Source of the DNA: Yersinia artesiana
GTDB taxonomy: Bacteria > Pseudomonadota > Gammaproteobacteria > Enterobacterales > Enterobacteriaceae
Reading direction: 5' to 3'
Assembly: GCF_902726545.1 (NCBI RefSeq)
Contig: NZ_CACVAD010000009.1
Coordinates: 1 to 64,000 of the forward strand
Length of the DNA: 64,000 nucleotides
Every line of letters starts with the position of its first letter. The first letter of the stretch is position 1. The position numbers and the translations under genes are program-made. The notes below the pieces were generated by a model. It saw only the letters and a list, made by a program, of their open reading frames with translations. It was not told the origin of the DNA and ran no database searches. Positions 1-10,316 of this stretch are shown here, one piece after another.

Positions 1-110
1 TCTTCTGCCTGTCGAAACAGGCTTCGATATCGTCTTGCGAGTGCCCACACAGATTGTCTGATAAATTGTTAAAGAGCAGTGCGTTAGCAACACTTGGTTG
101 GTAACGCGAG
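1..110 (-). promoter_or_regulatory. rRNA operon leader with boxA antitermination site
   Basis: Read on the minus strand, positions 67-78 give TGCTCTTTAACA, the boxA core of enterobacterial rrn leaders, followed by the conserved stretch AATTTATCAGACAATCTGTG and GGGCACTCG. BoxA recruits the Nus/SuhB antitermination complex. The 16S gene itself must begin to the left of position 1 and is not in the window. The yrdA-aroE neighbourhood matches E. coli rrnD. Confidence 0.93.
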
Positions 111-116
111 GTGCGC

Positions 117-144
117 ATATTACGCTTTCCTCATTCAGAGTCAA
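117..144 (-). promoter_or_regulatory. rrn P2 promoter
   Basis: On the minus strand there is a -35 TTGACT (139-144) and a -10 TAATAT (117-122) separated by 16 bp, followed by a GC-rich discriminator (GCGCACC), the usual arrangement of rrn P2. It lies about 40 bp upstream of boxA. Confidence 0.85.
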
Positions 145-227
145 CATTTAATTTCGTTGAATTTCTCTGTTCTCTTTGCCGGTCACTTAACTACTTGATT
201 CGTTGTGTGCCGTCTCGATGGATGCGC

Positions 228-255
228 ATTATAGGGAGTCGAATTTTTTGCACAA
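228..255 (-). promoter_or_regulatory. rrn P1 promoter
   Basis: On the minus strand there is a -35 TTGTGC (250-255) and a perfect -10 TATAAT (228-233) with a 16-bp spacer, followed by GCGCATC, the GC-rich discriminator typical of stringently controlled rrn P1. The bases further upstream (256-300) are A/T-rich, fitting an UP element and Fis sites, but I did not resolve individual Fis sites. The promoter points away from yrdA. Confidence 0.88.
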
Positions 256-422
256 CTCTTTTTTCGTGTTTTTTTCCTGTTTGAATACTTTTCACTCCTT
301 ACGTGCAGATCTTGGCCGATCCGCTGTATTTTCACGGCGATCCCCGTGCTCAATTGGTTGTAATTCCATCAGCAAAGGCTAGTATTGCCGGTAAAGTACT
401 TTCTTATAAAGAGGCTATTATT

Positions 423-965
423 ATGTCCGATGCTATTCGCCCCTATCTTCATTACTTACCTACGCTAGGTGCACGCGTCATGATCGATAGATCCAGTGTG
501 ATCATTGGTAATGTTGTTTTGGGTGATGATGTCAGTGTCTGGCCGCTAGTCGCCATTCGGGGTGATGTCAATCAGGTGAGTATTGGCGCACGTTCTAATA
601 TTCAAGATGGCAGCGTGTTACATGTTACTCATCACTCGGAACATAATCCCGAGGGAAACCCGCTGATTATTGGTGAAGATGTGACCGTCGGGCATAAAGC
701 CATGCTTCACGGTTGTACTATTGGCAATCGGGTATTAGTAGGGATGGGTTCTATCATACTAGATGGCGCGGTTATAGAAGATGATGTAATGATTGGAGCG
801 GGTAGTTTGGTTTCCCCTGGCAAGCGATTGGTTAGTGGTCACCTTTATATGGGTAGCCCTGCCAAGCAAGTCCGCCCTTTAACACCTGCTGAATTAGAAG
901 GCCTGCTTTATTCTGCGGGTAACTATGTGCGCTGGAAAGATGACTATTTAGCAGAAACTAAATAG
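423..965 (+). CDS. yrdA: Gamma-carbonic-anhydrase-like hexapeptide protein YrdA
   Basis: This 180-residue protein is a left-handed beta-helix of hexapeptide repeats (about residues 20-150), as in gamma-class carbonic anhydrases. Histidines 67, 70/71, 91 and 96 are placed like the zinc ligands of that family. Activity of enterobacterial YrdA as a carbonic anhydrase is not firmly shown, so the function is inferred. An in-frame start exists at 303, but ATG 423 gives the family length and has an AGAGG box about 8 bp upstream, whereas 303 falls in the divergent rrn promoter area. It faces aroE tail to tail. Confidence 0.9.
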   Translation: MSDAIRPYLHYLPTLGARVMIDRSSVIIGNVVLGDDVSVWPLVAIRGDVNQVSIGARSNIQDGSVLHVTHHSEHNPEGNPLIIGEDVTVGHKAMLHGCTIGNRVLVGMGSIILDGAVIEDDVMIGAGSLVSPGKRLVSGHLYMGSPAKQVRPLTPAELEGLLYSAGNYVRWKDDYLAETK

Positions 966-978
966 AGGTTAATTTCTG

Positions 979-1009
979 ATGCAGGGAATGAGCCATGTCT
1001 CCCCTGCAT
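979..1009. terminator. Hairpin between convergent yrdA and aroE
   Basis: ATGCAGGG (979-986) pairs with CCCTGCAT (1002-1009). It sits in the 58-bp gap between two convergent stop codons and probably ends both transcripts. There is no long T run on either side, so it is a weak intrinsic terminator at best. Confidence 0.4.
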
Positions 1010-1023
1010 TGTTCCATATCTTT

Positions 1024-1845
1024 CTATTTAGCTAGCTCATCGCGCAACTGATTTAATACAGGGGTAATTTCAGGCATGACGCCATGCCATAACTGAAAAG
1101 CATGCGCCGCTTGCCCCACCAACATACCTAAACCATCGGCATAGCTCGTCGCCCCCAACCCCGTGCTCCACGCTAAAAATGGCGTAGTATCAGCTTGATA
1201 GAACATATCGTAACAGCGAGTTTGTGGGCTAATAATATCCATCGGCAAGTTTGGCACTTCTCCATGAATACCCGAAGCTGTCGCATTGATGATTAAATCA
1301 AACGACTGCCCACTCAGATCTTGCATCTCAATAGCATCTATATCCCCTAAATGGTGGAATACTTCTGCAAGTTGCTGCGCGCGAGCATAAGTCCGGTTAG
1401 TGATAACGACCTTGCAGCCATATGAAAGTAAAGGAAGGATCACACCTCTAGCCGCCCCTCCAGCACCCACCAATAAAATACGATCTGTCGTCTGGACCAG
1501 ATGCTGTCGTTCAAGATCACTGAGTAAACCAATACCATCAGTATTGTCACCCAACAAACGCCCGTCTTTTAATTGCTTAATCGTATTAACGGCTCCCGCT
1601 AGCGACGCACGATCAGTCAATTCGTCACACTTCGCGTGAGCACGTTCTTTAAACGGTGTCGTTATATTTGCACCTATCGCCCCACCAGCAAAAAAAGACG
1701 TTAATGTCTCTTCAAAGGTTTCATTCGGGGCCAAAACCATACCGTAGCAATGTTCGATACCGGTTTGCTCGGCAAAGAGCGCATGGATCCTTGGCGATTT
1801 ACTGTGCCCAATAGGGTTACCAAACACTGCGAACTTCTGATCCAT
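1024..1845 (-). CDS. aroE: Shikimate dehydrogenase (NADP+)
   Basis: AroE reduces 3-dehydroshikimate to shikimate with NADPH in the chorismate pathway in the cytoplasm. The 273-residue product has the substrate motif HSKSP near residue 14, catalytic Lys66 (NITTPFK) and Asp103 (NTDG), the dinucleotide loop GAGGAARG at 127-134 and the NADP-selective NRT at 150-152. The family length is about 272. It is the last gene of the leftward dprA-smg-yrdD-tsaC-aroE run and starts 8 bp after the tsaC stop. Confidence 0.97.
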   Translation of the reverse strand: MDQKFAVFGNPIGHSKSPRIHALFAEQTGIEHCYGMVLAPNETFEETLTSFFAGGAIGANITTPFKERAHAKCDELTDRASLAGAVNTIKQLKDGRLLGDNTDGIGLLSDLERQHLVQTTDRILLVGAGGAARGVILPLLSYGCKVVITNRTYARAQQLAEVFHHLGDIDAIEMQDLSGQSFDLIINATASGIHGEVPNLPMDIISPQTRCYDMFYQADTTPFLAWSTGLGATSYADGLGMLVGQAAHAFQLWHGVMPEITPVLNQLRDELAK

Positions 1846-1853
1846 GCTATTTC

Positions 1854-2441
1854 CTATCCTTGACGAAATTGTTTGCCGGTTAGTGCATCTCTGATTTCAG
1901 ATGGATTCAAACGCCCGCCAACCAAACCATCCAGCACTGGCAGAGAAGAGCCAAATTGCACTCTGACTTCTTCCGTTGTGCGACATGGTTCTTGACCACT
2001 TAAATTAGCGCTGGTTGAAACCAAAGGTTTGCCATATTGGGAACAGAGTTGCTGTACAAGTGGGTGATCGCTCACTCTCACTGCCAATGAATCAAAACTG
2101 CCCGTTAGCCAGCGCGGTGTCTCAGGGCGCGCGGGGATGACCCAAGTTACCGGCCCAGGCCAAAAGGAAAAAATAGCCTCTCGCTGGGTATCAGTGAGTG
2201 CCGTGTCATCCACATACGGCTTTAACTGCTCATAATTGGCAGCAATGAGGATAAGTCCCTTCTGCCATGGCCGTTGTTTTAATGCTAATAAAGCATTTAC
2301 TGCTTTTTCACTATCAGGATCACAGCCTAAACCAAAAACGGCTTCTGTCGGATAGGCAATAACTTCTTCTTGTTGCAATGCCCGCAACACATCCGACAAA
2401 GCGGATCTATTCTCATTTCTACTCACGTTGTTATTACTCAC
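1854..2441 (-). CDS. tsaC: Threonylcarbamoyl-AMP synthase TsaC
   Basis: TsaC makes threonylcarbamoyl-adenylate from threonine, bicarbonate and ATP for the t6A37 modification of ANN-decoding tRNAs. The protein is a single YrdC/Sua5 domain with [14 protein letters not shown], the KQRP loop, [10 protein letters not shown] and the C-terminal [15 protein letters not shown]. Three in-frame GTG codons (2459, 2441, 2426) could start it and no ATG fits. I chose 2441 because GGAAGG lies 9 bp upstream and it overlaps the yrdD stop as GTGAGTAA, suggesting coupling. 2426 would give the common 190-residue length. Function is sure; the start is not. Confidence 0.93.
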   Translation of the reverse strand: MSNNNVSRNENRSALSDVLRALQQEEVIAYPTEAVFGLGCDPDSEKAVNALLALKQRPWQKGLILIAANYEQLKPYVDDTALTDTQREAIFSFWPGPVTWVIPARPETPRWLTGSFDSLAVRVSDHPLVQQLCSQYGKPLVSTSANLSGQEPCRTTEEVRVQFGSSLPVLDGLVGGRLNPSEIRDALTGKQFRQG

Positions 2442-2970
2442 TGACGACTGCCTTCCCACATAACTTACTGGCGCAAAAACGTTTTACGCCTTGTGCTGTT
2501 CTCTTTTCCATTAACAATGGATAGTGGCAATAAACACACTCTCCCGCAATGGGTTGCTGATTAATAGTAAACTGGCAATCGGGGTAACGATTGCAGGCAT
2601 GGAAGACTTTTCCAAACCGAGATTTGCGCTGTAGCAATTTTCCTTGCCCACACTGTGGGCAGTCGATCGATGTTTCGTCAGGTTTATCAATGACTTCGGT
2701 ATGATCACATTGTGGATATTGGCTACAACCAATAAACATACCAAAACGCCCTTGCCGTAATACCATATCCGAACCGCATTCAGGGCAATGCTGCCCTTCC
2801 AGAACTTTCACGATATGACCATCAGATTGCGCTTTCAATGGGCGCATGTACTGGCAACCTGGATAATGTGAGCAACCAAGGAATGGGCCATGACCGCCGC
2901 TGCGAATGACTAACGCCGATCCGCACTCCGGACACGACCCATTATCCTTGGCAGGAACTATTTTTGTCAT
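2434..2970 (-). CDS. yrdD: Topoisomerase-type zinc-ribbon protein YrdD
   Basis: The 178-residue protein is built almost wholly of zinc ribbons like those at the C terminus of DNA topoisomerase I. Three repeats read CPECGS.., CPECGSDM and CPQCGQGK, each followed about 20 residues later by [16 protein letters not shown] or ACNRYPDC, and a last CVYC...C...C pair closes the protein. It has no catalytic topoisomerase domain. Nucleic-acid binding is inferred from the fold; the role is unknown. It sits between smg and tsaC and overlaps the tsaC start. Confidence 0.9.
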   Translation of the reverse strand: MTKIVPAKDNGSCPECGSALVIRSGGHGPFLGCSHYPGCQYMRPLKAQSDGHIVKVLEGQHCPECGSDMVLRQGRFGMFIGCSQYPQCDHTEVIDKPDETSIDCPQCGQGKLLQRKSRFGKVFHACNRYPDCQFTINQQPIAGECVYCHYPLLMEKRTAQGVKRFCASKLCGKAVVSE

Positions 2971-3013
2971 AACGCCTTCTATCTATAAAGTTATTTACCC
3001 GTGATATTACCAC

Positions 3014-3487
3014 TTAGTGCAAATAACCTTCATTGACTTCAAAAAGTAACTCTTCCATCTGTTGATAAGCGCTTTCATAACCCGGAATGTTAAATAGCAC
3101 CATCAGCACAACCCACTTGAGATCCTCCAGATCAATCTCATTCGAGTCCAATGCCATAATACGGTCAATAACCATCTCACGGGTATCAAGGTGTAATACC
3201 TGAATTTGTTCAAGAAACAGGATAAAACCACGGCAAGTGGCATCCAGGCGTTGGGACTCTTCTGCCGTATAAATACGCAGTGCTTGCGGATCAGCAGCAT
3301 AGAGGTAAGGTGTTTTCTGCCCTTCTTGTAGGTCAGCCAGAGCCTCTAACCAGTTCAGGGCGTTGTTGATATCCTCACGATAGAAACCCGCTTGTGCAAG
3401 ATCGTCAGTAATCTTGTCTTGATCAACAAGCATTTCCGACTCGTTATGCATATAAGTTTCAAATAAGTAAATTAGAACGTCGAACAT
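3014..3487 (-). CDS. smg: Smg family protein (DUF494)
   Basis: The 157-residue, acidic, helical protein matches Smg throughout (starts [18 protein letters not shown]). It has no known enzymatic motif and its function is not established; the constant link to dprA and def is the only clue. Its first 29 bp overlap the end of dprA, so translation of the two is likely coupled. Length is the family norm. Confidence 0.93.
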   Translation of the reverse strand: MFDVLIYLFETYMHNESEMLVDQDKITDDLAQAGFYREDINNALNWLEALADLQEGQKTPYLYAADPQALRIYTAEESQRLDATCRGFILFLEQIQVLHLDTREMVIDRIMALDSNEIDLEDLKWVVLMVLFNIPGYESAYQQMEELLFEVNEGYLH

Positions 3488-4580
3488 GGCCTGCCATCCT
3501 TAATCGGACATAGCCGCCGGGTACAGCTGCGATCCACCCTGCTAACTCCAGCTCGAGCAATTTGCTGACGATATCTGGCACAGGTTGGCCGGCGCGTTCG
3601 GCGACGACATCAACGGGTGTCACCTCATCTCCTACGTTAGCCAACACCTCGGCAAATGGCAATTCAACTTGCTCTTCGGATGAAGAAATAATTACTTTCT
3701 CGGGTAATGATATCCATTGCAGCGAGCCACCGACCTGTTCGGCGACCTCACGGGCAGACCTGGCCAGGTAAGCTCCCTGCTGAATCAACCAATGAACGCC
3801 TTCACTGGTTGCACTGCCCAATGGCCCCGGTATGGCGAACACATCTCGCCCCTGTTCCATAGCATAGCGGGCAGTAATTAAAGAGCCACTTTTCAGTGTA
3901 GCTTCAACCACCAATACAGCAGAGCTTAACCCACTGATAATACGATTTCTTCTGGGAAAATGAGTGGCAACAGGTAATGCTGTTGTCAGAAACTCTGATA
4001 CCAAAACACCACCTTGGAGTTCAATTTCGCGCGCTAATTGGCTGTGACGACGTGGGTATATGTTTTCCAGACCGCTACCTAATACCGCAATAGTTTTTCC
4101 TTTAGAATTTAAAGCCGCCTTATGGCATATCCCGTCAATCCCCATAGCCAGGCCACTGGTGATAACTAACCCCGTAAGAGCCAGTTCTGAAGCAAAATGT
4201 CGCCCCCAATGTTCGCCATAATGACTAAAATGACGACTCCCCACCATGGCAACTTGTGGTCGATAAAGAACATCAAGTTCGCCAGCGGCAAAAATGACCA
4301 ATGGAGGGGAGGAAATATGAGTCAAACGCGGCGGATAACCTGGCTCGCCATAAGCCAGTAAGTGATGAGAGGGGTGATCCAGCCAGGTTAGGGTAGCATC
4401 AATATAGTGAGGCTCCACCTGAGTAAATTGCTGACATTGCTGCGGTTCTAACCCGTAGGCAGCTAATCTCCCGAGGTGAACATCACCACTGGCGAGTAAT
4501 CTCCTGACCAAGGCACTGCTTTTTATTGTTCCAAGCCCTTTGACCTGGCCCATCCTGAGCCATAATTCTGCCGCTAACAT
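3459..4580 (-). CDS. dprA: DNA processing protein DprA (Smf)
   Basis: DprA binds single-stranded DNA and loads RecA during natural transformation; in enterobacteria the role is less clear. The 373-residue protein has an N-terminal SAM-like region, a Rossmann-like core with GSRHFSHYG (residues about 112-120), [18 protein letters not shown] and [10 protein letters not shown], and a C-terminal winged helix (about 300-365). It is the first gene of the leftward operon and diverges from def across 133 bp. It looks intact, with no frameshift. Confidence 0.95.
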   Translation of the reverse strand: MLAAELWLRMGQVKGLGTIKSSALVRRLLASGDVHLGRLAAYGLEPQQCQQFTQVEPHYIDATLTWLDHPSHHLLAYGEPGYPPRLTHISSPPLVIFAAGELDVLYRPQVAMVGSRHFSHYGEHWGRHFASELALTGLVITSGLAMGIDGICHKAALNSKGKTIAVLGSGLENIYPRRHSQLAREIELQGGVLVSEFLTTALPVATHFPRRNRIISGLSSAVLVVEATLKSGSLITARYAMEQGRDVFAIPGPLGSATSEGVHWLIQQGAYLARSAREVAEQVGGSLQWISLPEKVIISSSEEQVELPFAEVLANVGDEVTPVDVVAERAGQPVPDIVSKLLELELAGWIAAVPGGYVRLRMAGHVRRSNLLI

Positions 4581-4713
4581 ATCATCTCCATGGCTTACTG
4601 CCTAAGATTGCGCCGATTTGTTCAATTGGTAGACGATGCTGTCAATCAGAGCCGGAAATGTCTAGAATAAGGATTGAATATCATTCACTACTCGGACGCA
4701 GATCTAGATATTT

Positions 4714-5226
4714 ATGTCAGTATTACAAGTATTACATTACCCAGACGAGCGGCTGCGCAAAATTGCAGCGCCGGTAAAAGAAGTCAATGGTGAAATCCAG
4801 CGTATCGTGGACGACATGTTCGAAACGATGTACGCAGAGGAAGGTATTGGCCTTGCTGCAACACAAGTGGATGTTCACCTGCAAATTATTGTCATTGATG
4901 TTTCGGAAAATCGTGACCAGCGTTTAGTGTTGATTAACCCTGAACTGTTGGAAAAAAGCGGTGAAACCGGCATTGAAGAAGGTTGCTTATCCATTCCTGA
5001 GCAACGTGCATTGGTTCCTCGAGCTGAAAAAGTCAAAATCAGAGCATTAGATCGTGACGGCAAACCGTTCGAGCTAGAAGCTGATGATTTGTTGGCAATT
5101 TGCATTCAGCATGAAATGGACCACTTGGTTGGTAAACTGTTTGTGGACTATTTATCACCACTGAAACGTCAGCGCATCCGCCAAAAGCTGGAGAAAATGG
5201 CCAAGCTGAATGCTCGTGCCAACTAA
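4714..5226 (+). CDS. def: Peptide deformylase
   Basis: Def removes the formyl group from the N-terminal methionine of nascent proteins at the ribosome exit. All three signature motifs are present: GIGLAATQ (44-51), EEGCLSIP with metal ligand Cys91, and QHEMDHL with ligands His133 and His137 and catalytic Glu134. The 170-residue length is normal. It heads the def-fmt-rsmB-trkA run, so the enzyme that removes formyl is made with the one that adds it. Confidence 0.98.
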   Translation: MSVLQVLHYPDERLRKIAAPVKEVNGEIQRIVDDMFETMYAEEGIGLAATQVDVHLQIIVIDVSENRDQRLVLINPELLEKSGETGIEEGCLSIPEQRALVPRAEKVKIRALDRDGKPFELEADDLLAICIQHEMDHLVGKLFVDYLSPLKRQRIRQKLEKMAKLNARAN

Positions 5227-5250
5227 CCCCTTTTAATTCAGGAAACCAAT

Positions 5251-6198
5251 GTGTCTGATTCTTTGCGGATTATTTTTGCCGGAACTCCTGACTTTGCAGC
5301 GCGCCATTTAAGCGCGCTGTTATCATCTCAACATCAGATTGTGGGGGTTTTCACTCAACCAGACCGCCCGGCTGGCCGAGGGAATAAACTCACTCCAAGT
5401 CCGGTTAAAGTCTTAGCCGAACAACATAATATTCCCATTTTTCAGCCAAAATCTTTACGGCCAGAAGAGAATCAGCACCTGGTTGCCGATCTTAACGCGG
5501 ATATTATGGTGGTGGTCGCCTACGGCTTAATTCTCCCAGCATCTGTTTTGACCATGCCACGATTAGGTTGTATTAATGTCCATGGTTCTCTGCTGCCGCG
5601 CTGGCGCGGTGCTGCACCAATCCAACGTTCATTATGGGCAGGTGATGTAAAAACCGGTGTGACAATCATGCAAATGGATGTCGGGCTAGATACCGGTGAT
5701 ATGTTGCATAAAATTGAGTGTGATATTCAGCCAGAAGATACCAGTGCAACGCTCTACGATAAGTTGGCGCAGCTCGGCCCTCAGGGTTTGTTGGTAACAT
5801 TACAACAGCTGGCCGAAGGCACTGCACAGCCCGAAGTTCAAGATGAAGCGCAAGTTACCTACGCAGAAAAACTTAGCAAAGAGGAAGCCAAATTAGATTG
5901 GTCACTTTCTGCTGTCCAGTTAGAGCGTTGTATTCGTGCTTTCAATCCTTGGCCAGTCAGCTATTTCGTTGTTGATGAACAACCTGTCAAAGTTTGGCAA
6001 GCACAAGTGCTCGCAACTGTTGATCATGCAGCACCTGGGACAATCATTCATGCCGATAAGCATGGCATTCAAGTTGCAACCGCTGATGGTGTTTTGAATA
6101 TCACGCAACTGCAACCAGCCGGGAAGAAAGCCATGTCTGCTGCTGACTTGTTAAATTCACGGCGCGAATGGTTTACACCCGGTAGTCGGCTAGCATAA
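5251..6198 (+). CDS. fmt: Methionyl-tRNA(fMet) formyltransferase
   Basis: Fmt transfers a formyl group from 10-formyl-THF to Met-tRNA(fMet), making the initiator tRNA. The 315-residue protein has the N-terminal formyltransferase fold with catalytic Asn109, His111 and Asp147, the [14 protein letters not shown] loop at 112-125, and a C-terminal OB-fold (about 210-315) that holds the tRNA. The start is GTG at 5251, 24 bp after the def stop, with CAGGA upstream. Confidence 0.97.
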   Translation: MSDSLRIIFAGTPDFAARHLSALLSSQHQIVGVFTQPDRPAGRGNKLTPSPVKVLAEQHNIPIFQPKSLRPEENQHLVADLNADIMVVVAYGLILPASVLTMPRLGCINVHGSLLPRWRGAAPIQRSLWAGDVKTGVTIMQMDVGLDTGDMLHKIECDIQPEDTSATLYDKLAQLGPQGLLVTLQQLAEGTAQPEVQDEAQVTYAEKLSKEEAKLDWSLSAVQLERCIRAFNPWPVSYFVVDEQPVKVWQAQVLATVDHAAPGTIIHADKHGIQVATADGVLNITQLQPAGKKAMSAADLLNSRREWFTPGSRLA

Positions 6199-6290
6199 TA
6201 GCCCAGTAGCTACAGCTATATACATCGCCCGATACTTCATCATCGGGCCACTTTCCTTTTATTTGCTGACGTTTGTCGGCTTTTTTGGTT

Positions 6291-7580
6291 ATGAAAAACA
6301 CATATAATCTCCGCAGCATCGCTGCTAAAGCAATTAGCCAGGTATTGGATCAGGGGCAATCGCTCAGTACCGTTTTGCCTGGGCTACATAAAAACATTTC
6401 CGATAAAGATCGCGCATTGTTGCAGGAGTTGTGTTTTGGCACTTTGCGTGTCCTCCCACAGCTAGAGTGGTGTATCCAACAGTTAATGGCACGCCCAATG
6501 ACTGGCAAACAGCGTGTTTTTCATTATCTGATTATGGTTGGGCTTTATCAGCTGATATACACACGAATTCCACCTCATGCGGCGCTGGCGGAGACTGTCG
6601 AAGGTGCAACTGCACTCAAACGCCCGCAGTTAAAAGGGCTAATCAATGGCGTGCTGCGTCAATTCCAGCGCCAACAAGTGGAATTACTGGAACGGGCTGC
6701 AAATAACGATAGTCACTATCTCCATCCAAGCTGGTTATTGGCACGAATTAAGCGGGCCTATCCTGATAACTGGCAACAGATCCTGGATGCAAATAACCAG
6801 AAACCACCCATGTGGCTACGCGTAAGCCGACTACACCATTCACGCAGTGAATATCTTGAGCTATTGAAGCAAGCCAATATTGATGCCCTGCCTCATGACT
6901 TTTACCCTGACGCTGTTCGCCTTATCACACCTTGCGCTGTCAGTGATCTCCCTGGCTTTGAACTTGGCTGGGTAACGGTGCAAGATGCATCGGCACAAGG
7001 CTGTGTTGATCTGCTTGATCCACAAAATGGTGAGCAGATCCTCGATTTGTGTGCCGCTCCGGGGGGGAAAACAACTCATATTCTGGAAGCTGCGCCAAAG
7101 GCCCATGTATTAGCTGTCGATATAGATGAGCAGCGCCTCAGCCGGGTTAAAGAAAACTTACAACGCCTTAAATTGCATGCCGACGTGCGAGTCGGCGATG
7201 GCCGAACGCCAGATGAATGGTGTGGTAATCAACAATTCGACCGAATCCTGTTAGATGCCCCTTGCTCCGCAACCGGCGTTATTCGCCGACACCCAGACAT
7301 CAAATGGTTGCGCCGAGACAGTGATATCGCCGAGTTGGCCCAGCTCCAATCTGAGATAATTGAAGCTATCTGGCCTAAACTGAAAAAAGGTGGCGTAATG
7401 GTTTATGCTACCTGCTCAATATTGCCCGAAGAGAATCAGCAGCAGATCGCCACTTTCCTGCAACGCCACGGTGAAGCAGAATTGGTCGAAACCGGTACAG
7501 CTTCAGCACCTGGCAGGCAAAACTTGCCACATCCTGAGGATGGTGATGGTTTTTATTATGCAAAGTTGATCAAGAGATAG
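6291..7580 (+). CDS. rsmB: 16S rRNA m5C967 methyltransferase RsmB
   Basis: RsmB methylates C967 of 16S rRNA with S-adenosylmethionine. An N-terminal NusB-like RNA-binding domain (about 1-140) is followed by the methyltransferase domain with the SAM loop AAPGGKTTH, catalytic Cys375 (ATCSILPEE) and the releasing Cys325 (DAPCSATG). I start it at ATG 6291 (429 residues, the E. coli length) rather than the in-frame TTG at 6273. It lies 92 bp downstream of fmt. Confidence 0.96.
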   Translation: MKNTYNLRSIAAKAISQVLDQGQSLSTVLPGLHKNISDKDRALLQELCFGTLRVLPQLEWCIQQLMARPMTGKQRVFHYLIMVGLYQLIYTRIPPHAALAETVEGATALKRPQLKGLINGVLRQFQRQQVELLERAANNDSHYLHPSWLLARIKRAYPDNWQQILDANNQKPPMWLRVSRLHHSRSEYLELLKQANIDALPHDFYPDAVRLITPCAVSDLPGFELGWVTVQDASAQGCVDLLDPQNGEQILDLCAAPGGKTTHILEAAPKAHVLAVDIDEQRLSRVKENLQRLKLHADVRVGDGRTPDEWCGNQQFDRILLDAPCSATGVIRRHPDIKWLRRDSDIAELAQLQSEIIEAIWPKLKKGGVMVYATCSILPEENQQQIATFLQRHGEAELVETGTASAPGRQNLPHPEDGDGFYYAKLIKR

Positions 7581-7631
7581 CCGTGGCCTTTGCTGCCTCA
7601 AACCTAATTTCAGTGTGAAACAGAGAACGCT

Positions 7632-9008
7632 ATGAAAATAATTATTCTTGGGGCGGGGCAAGTTGGCGGTACCCTGGCAGAAAATCTGGTGGGTGAGAAC
7701 AACGATATTACCGTAGTGGATGTCGATTCCGGCCGGTTACGCCAGTTGCAAGATAAATTTGATCTGCGAGTCGTGCAAGGCCATGGTTCGCACCCGCGAA
7801 TTTTACGAGAAGCCGGGGCCGAAGATGCCGATATGTTGGTTGCCGTAACGAATTCAGATGAAACCAATATGGTTGCCTGCCAAATAGCTTACTCGCTATT
7901 TAACACGCCAAATCGCATAGCTCGCATTCGTTCAGCTGAATATATTCGTGAAGCAGATAAACTGTTTCTACCGGAAGCGGTTCCTATTGACCATTTAATA
8001 TCACCCGAACAACTAGTTATAGATTACATCTATAAACTAATCGAATATCCAGGCGCGTTGCAGGTAGTCAATTTTGCTGAAGGTAAAGTCAGTATTGCTG
8101 CGGTCAAGGCCTATTACGGCGGGCCATTAGTCGGCAATGCATTATCATCTTTACGTGAACATATGCCGCATATTGATACCCGAGTCGCGGCTATATTTCG
8201 TCAAGACCGGCCAATCCGCCCACAAGGTTCTACAATTATTGAAGCTGGTGATGAAGTTTTCTTTGTTGCCGCCTCGCAGCATATCCGGGCCGTAATGAGT
8301 GAACTGCAACGGCTGGAAAAACCCTATAAGCGCATCATGATTGTCGGCGGTGGGAACGTTGGGGCAGGCCTGGCGCTACGATTAGAAAAAGACTATAGCG
8401 TAAAATTAATCGAGCGGGATCAGCAACGCGCTGCCGAATTAGCAGAAATGCTGCACGATACAATCGTATTTTATGGCGATGCATCAGATCAGGAATTATT
8501 GGCAGAAGAGCATATTGAACAGGTTGATGTTTTTATTGCCATTACTAATGATGATGAAGCTAATATTATGTCCGCCATGCTCGCAAAACGCATGGGTGCT
8601 AAAAAGGCAATGGTATTAATCCAGCGTAGTGCATATGTCGATCTGGTTCAGGGAAGTGTTATTGATATTGTTATATCACCACAACAAGCCACTATTTCCG
8701 CACTATTAGGTCACGTACGTAAAGCCGATATCGTTAGCGTGTCATCATTAAGACGCGGTGTTGCAGAAGCGATAGAAGCCATTGCGCATGGTGATGAAAC
8801 CACATCAAAAGTAGTAGGCCGCATGGTCGAAGATATAAAACTGCCACCGGGGACAACTATTGGGGCAATTGTTCGTGGTGACGAAGTTATCATTGCTAAT
8901 GGGAACTCGGTTATTAAACAGGGGGATCATGTTGTGATGTTTATTACCCACAAAAAATTTGTCCCTGATGTGGAGCGGTTGTTCCAACCTAGTCCATTCT
9001 TCTTGTAA
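7632..9008 (+). CDS. trkA: Trk potassium uptake NAD-binding subunit TrkA
   Basis: TrkA is the peripheral cytoplasmic regulator of the TrkG/TrkH potassium channels. The 458-residue protein is a tandem duplication of RCK units: the first dinucleotide loop is [16 protein letters not shown] at residues 3-18, the second [15 protein letters not shown] near 237, each followed by an RCK_C domain. No Trk channel gene is in the window, as is usual since trkH lies elsewhere. It follows rsmB by 51 bp. Confidence 0.97.
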   Translation: MKIIILGAGQVGGTLAENLVGENNDITVVDVDSGRLRQLQDKFDLRVVQGHGSHPRILREAGAEDADMLVAVTNSDETNMVACQIAYSLFNTPNRIARIRSAEYIREADKLFLPEAVPIDHLISPEQLVIDYIYKLIEYPGALQVVNFAEGKVSIAAVKAYYGGPLVGNALSSLREHMPHIDTRVAAIFRQDRPIRPQGSTIIEAGDEVFFVAASQHIRAVMSELQRLEKPYKRIMIVGGGNVGAGLALRLEKDYSVKLIERDQQRAAELAEMLHDTIVFYGDASDQELLAEEHIEQVDVFIAITNDDEANIMSAMLAKRMGAKKAMVLIQRSAYVDLVQGSVIDIVISPQQATISALLGHVRKADIVSVSSLRRGVAEAIEAIAHGDETTSKVVGRMVEDIKLPPGTTIGAIVRGDEVIIANGNSVIKQGDHVVMFITHKKFVPDVERLFQPSPFFL

Positions 9009-9127
9009 TCAAAGACGATTAAATTAAAACTATTCCGATAGAGAATAAAAAAGTTTCCTATAATTATGGCTGTATTCCGTTTTATTTAGCTAAAATTAAG
9101 TCGTTCATTTTAAAGGGGGTGTTGGTT

Positions 9128-9538
9128 ATGAGTTTTATGAAGGAATTTCGTGAATTTGCCATGCGTGGCAATGTGGTCGACCTGGCTGTCGGGGTAATTA
9201 TTGGTGCTGCATTTGGCAGAATTGTTTCTTCACTTGTTGCCGATATCATAATGCCACCATTAGGTTTATTACTCGGTGGGGTCGATTTCAAACAATTCCA
9301 TTTCGTATTACGTGCCGCCGAAGGAAATATCCCTGCCGTTGTAATGAATTACGGTAGCTTTATTCAAAGTGTTTTTGATTTTGTCATCGTTGCGCTAGCT
9401 ATTTTCTCTGCCGTTAAACTGATGAATAAATTACGCCGTGAAAAAGCGGAAGAACCTGCAGCATCGCCAGCACCAACAACAGAAGAAAAACTGCTCGCAG
9501 AGATTCGTGATTTACTGAAAGCACAACAGCCAAAATAA
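9128..9538 (+). CDS. mscL: Large-conductance mechanosensitive channel MscL
   Basis: MscL is the pentameric inner-membrane valve that opens on sudden osmotic down-shock. The 136-residue protein has the amphipathic N terminus [17 protein letters not shown]1 (about 15-45, [18 protein letters not shown]), a short periplasmic loop, TM2 (about 75-100) and a charged C-terminal coiled helix. ATG 9128 is preferred to the in-frame GTG at 9119 because it gives the known N terminus and length. Confidence 0.97.
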   Translation: MSFMKEFREFAMRGNVVDLAVGVIIGAAFGRIVSSLVADIIMPPLGLLLGGVDFKQFHFVLRAAEGNIPAVVMNYGSFIQSVFDFVIVALAIFSAVKLMNKLRREKAEEPAASPAPTTEEKLLAEIRDLLKAQQPK

Positions 9539-9560
9539 CTACAGCCTTATTTAACGTCAA

Positions 9561-9585
9561 AAGCCATCAAGTGATGGCTTTTTTA
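9561..9585 (+). terminator. Rho-independent terminator after mscL
   Basis: AAGCCATCA (9561-9569) pairs with TGATGGCTT (9572-9580) across a 2-nt gap and is followed by TTTTATT. It ends mscL transcription 7 bp before the stop codon of the convergent arfA. Confidence 0.85.
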
Positions 9586-9591
9586 TTAGTT

Positions 9592-9798
9592 TCAAATCGA
9601 GAAGGCCAGTGGTAATAAATCGATTGATTGCTTACCACTGGCCTCCCAGTTACCACCTTTTGCGTGTTTTTCTTTACGCTGATAGCTTCCTTTACCTTTA
9701 ACATTCTTTTCAATACGTTGTCTGAAAAGAGGATCATGGAGTAGAGCTTCCAGCGCGTTGTCCTTAATTTTTCCTTTGTTATGCCGATATGTCGTCAT
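9592..9798 (-). CDS. arfA: Alternative ribosome-rescue factor ArfA
   Basis: ArfA enters the empty A site of ribosomes stalled on nonstop mRNA and recruits RF2 to free them when tmRNA is missing. The 68-residue product keeps the essential part: basic N terminus, [26 protein letters not shown] and GNWEASGK. After about residue 55 the sequence no longer resembles the E. coli tail as I recall it. The tail is encoded by a strong hairpin (9604-9643), so the functional product is probably a truncated protein from a cut or prematurely ended mRNA, as established for E. coli. Convergent with mscL. Confidence 0.95.
   Translation of the reverse strand: MTTYRHNKGKIKDNALEALLHDPLFRQRIEKNVKGKGSYQRKEKHAKGGNWEASGKQSIDLLPLAFSI
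9604..9643 (-). promoter_or_regulatory. arfA: Hairpin inside arfA coding sequence (self-truncation element)
   Basis: Twelve perfect base pairs: GGCCAGTGGTAA (9604-9615) with TTACCACTGGCC (9632-9643), 16-nt loop. It covers codons near residues 52-65 of arfA. In E. coli a hairpin at this place is cleaved by RNase III or terminates transcription, so arfA mRNA becomes nonstop and is controlled by tmRNA. The sequence supports the same control here; cleavage is inferred. Confidence 0.8.
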
Positions 9799-9887
9799 AG
9801 AAGTGCCTCACTAATGAAAATATTGATTAAAAATCCCACGAATAATACCGCTTGCGTGAACTGATTAAAACTATCCATTTAAAAGAT

Positions 9888-10313
9888 TTAATTCCTATCT
9901 AACTCGTCAGCAGCTCCCTGTTCCAACGCCTCTAAAATTGAGCAATAAGTCGTGGCATGCGTGCTACCACAGCATGCATCACTAAGCCGTTGTAGTGAGT
10001 CCCGCATTCTTTTTAGCTCTGTAATTTTACTTTCTACATCGAGTAAGCGGGAATCTACAATAGCCTTCGATTCCTGGCAGGTATGATGTTCAGGATCGAC
10101 GCGGATCGACAATAATTCGGCAATCGTTTCTAATGTAAAACCAAGTTGCTTTGCATAACGGATAAACCGCAAACGCTGTAAATCTTGTTCGGTGTAAAGC
10201 CTGTAGCCACCTTCAGTCCGTTCACCATGATCCATCATTCCCTGTTTTTCATAATAGCGAATAGTATCTGGCGTTACGTCAGCAAGTTTAGCGATCTGCC
10301 CAATCTTTAACAT
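9888..10313 (-). CDS. zntR: Zn(II)-responsive MerR-family regulator ZntR
   Basis: ZntR activates the zinc-export ATPase gene zntA by untwisting its promoter. The N-terminal MerR helix-turn-helix is at about 4-23 (IGQIAKLADVTPDTIRYYEKQG) shown here only in part by IGQIAKLADVTPDTIRYYE, followed by a dimer helix and the metal loop. Cys79, Cys114, Cys115, His119 and Cys124 match the E. coli zinc ligands in both position and spacing, which separates it from CueR. The target zntA is not in the window. It starts 4 bp after the yhdN stop. Confidence 0.95.
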   Translation of the reverse strand: MLKIGQIAKLADVTPDTIRYYEKQGMMDHGERTEGGYRLYTEQDLQRLRFIRYAKQLGFTLETIAELLSIRVDPEHHTCQESKAIVDSRLLDVESKITELKRMRDSLQRLSDACCGSTHATTYCSILEALEQGAADELDRN

Positions 10314-10316
10314 TCG

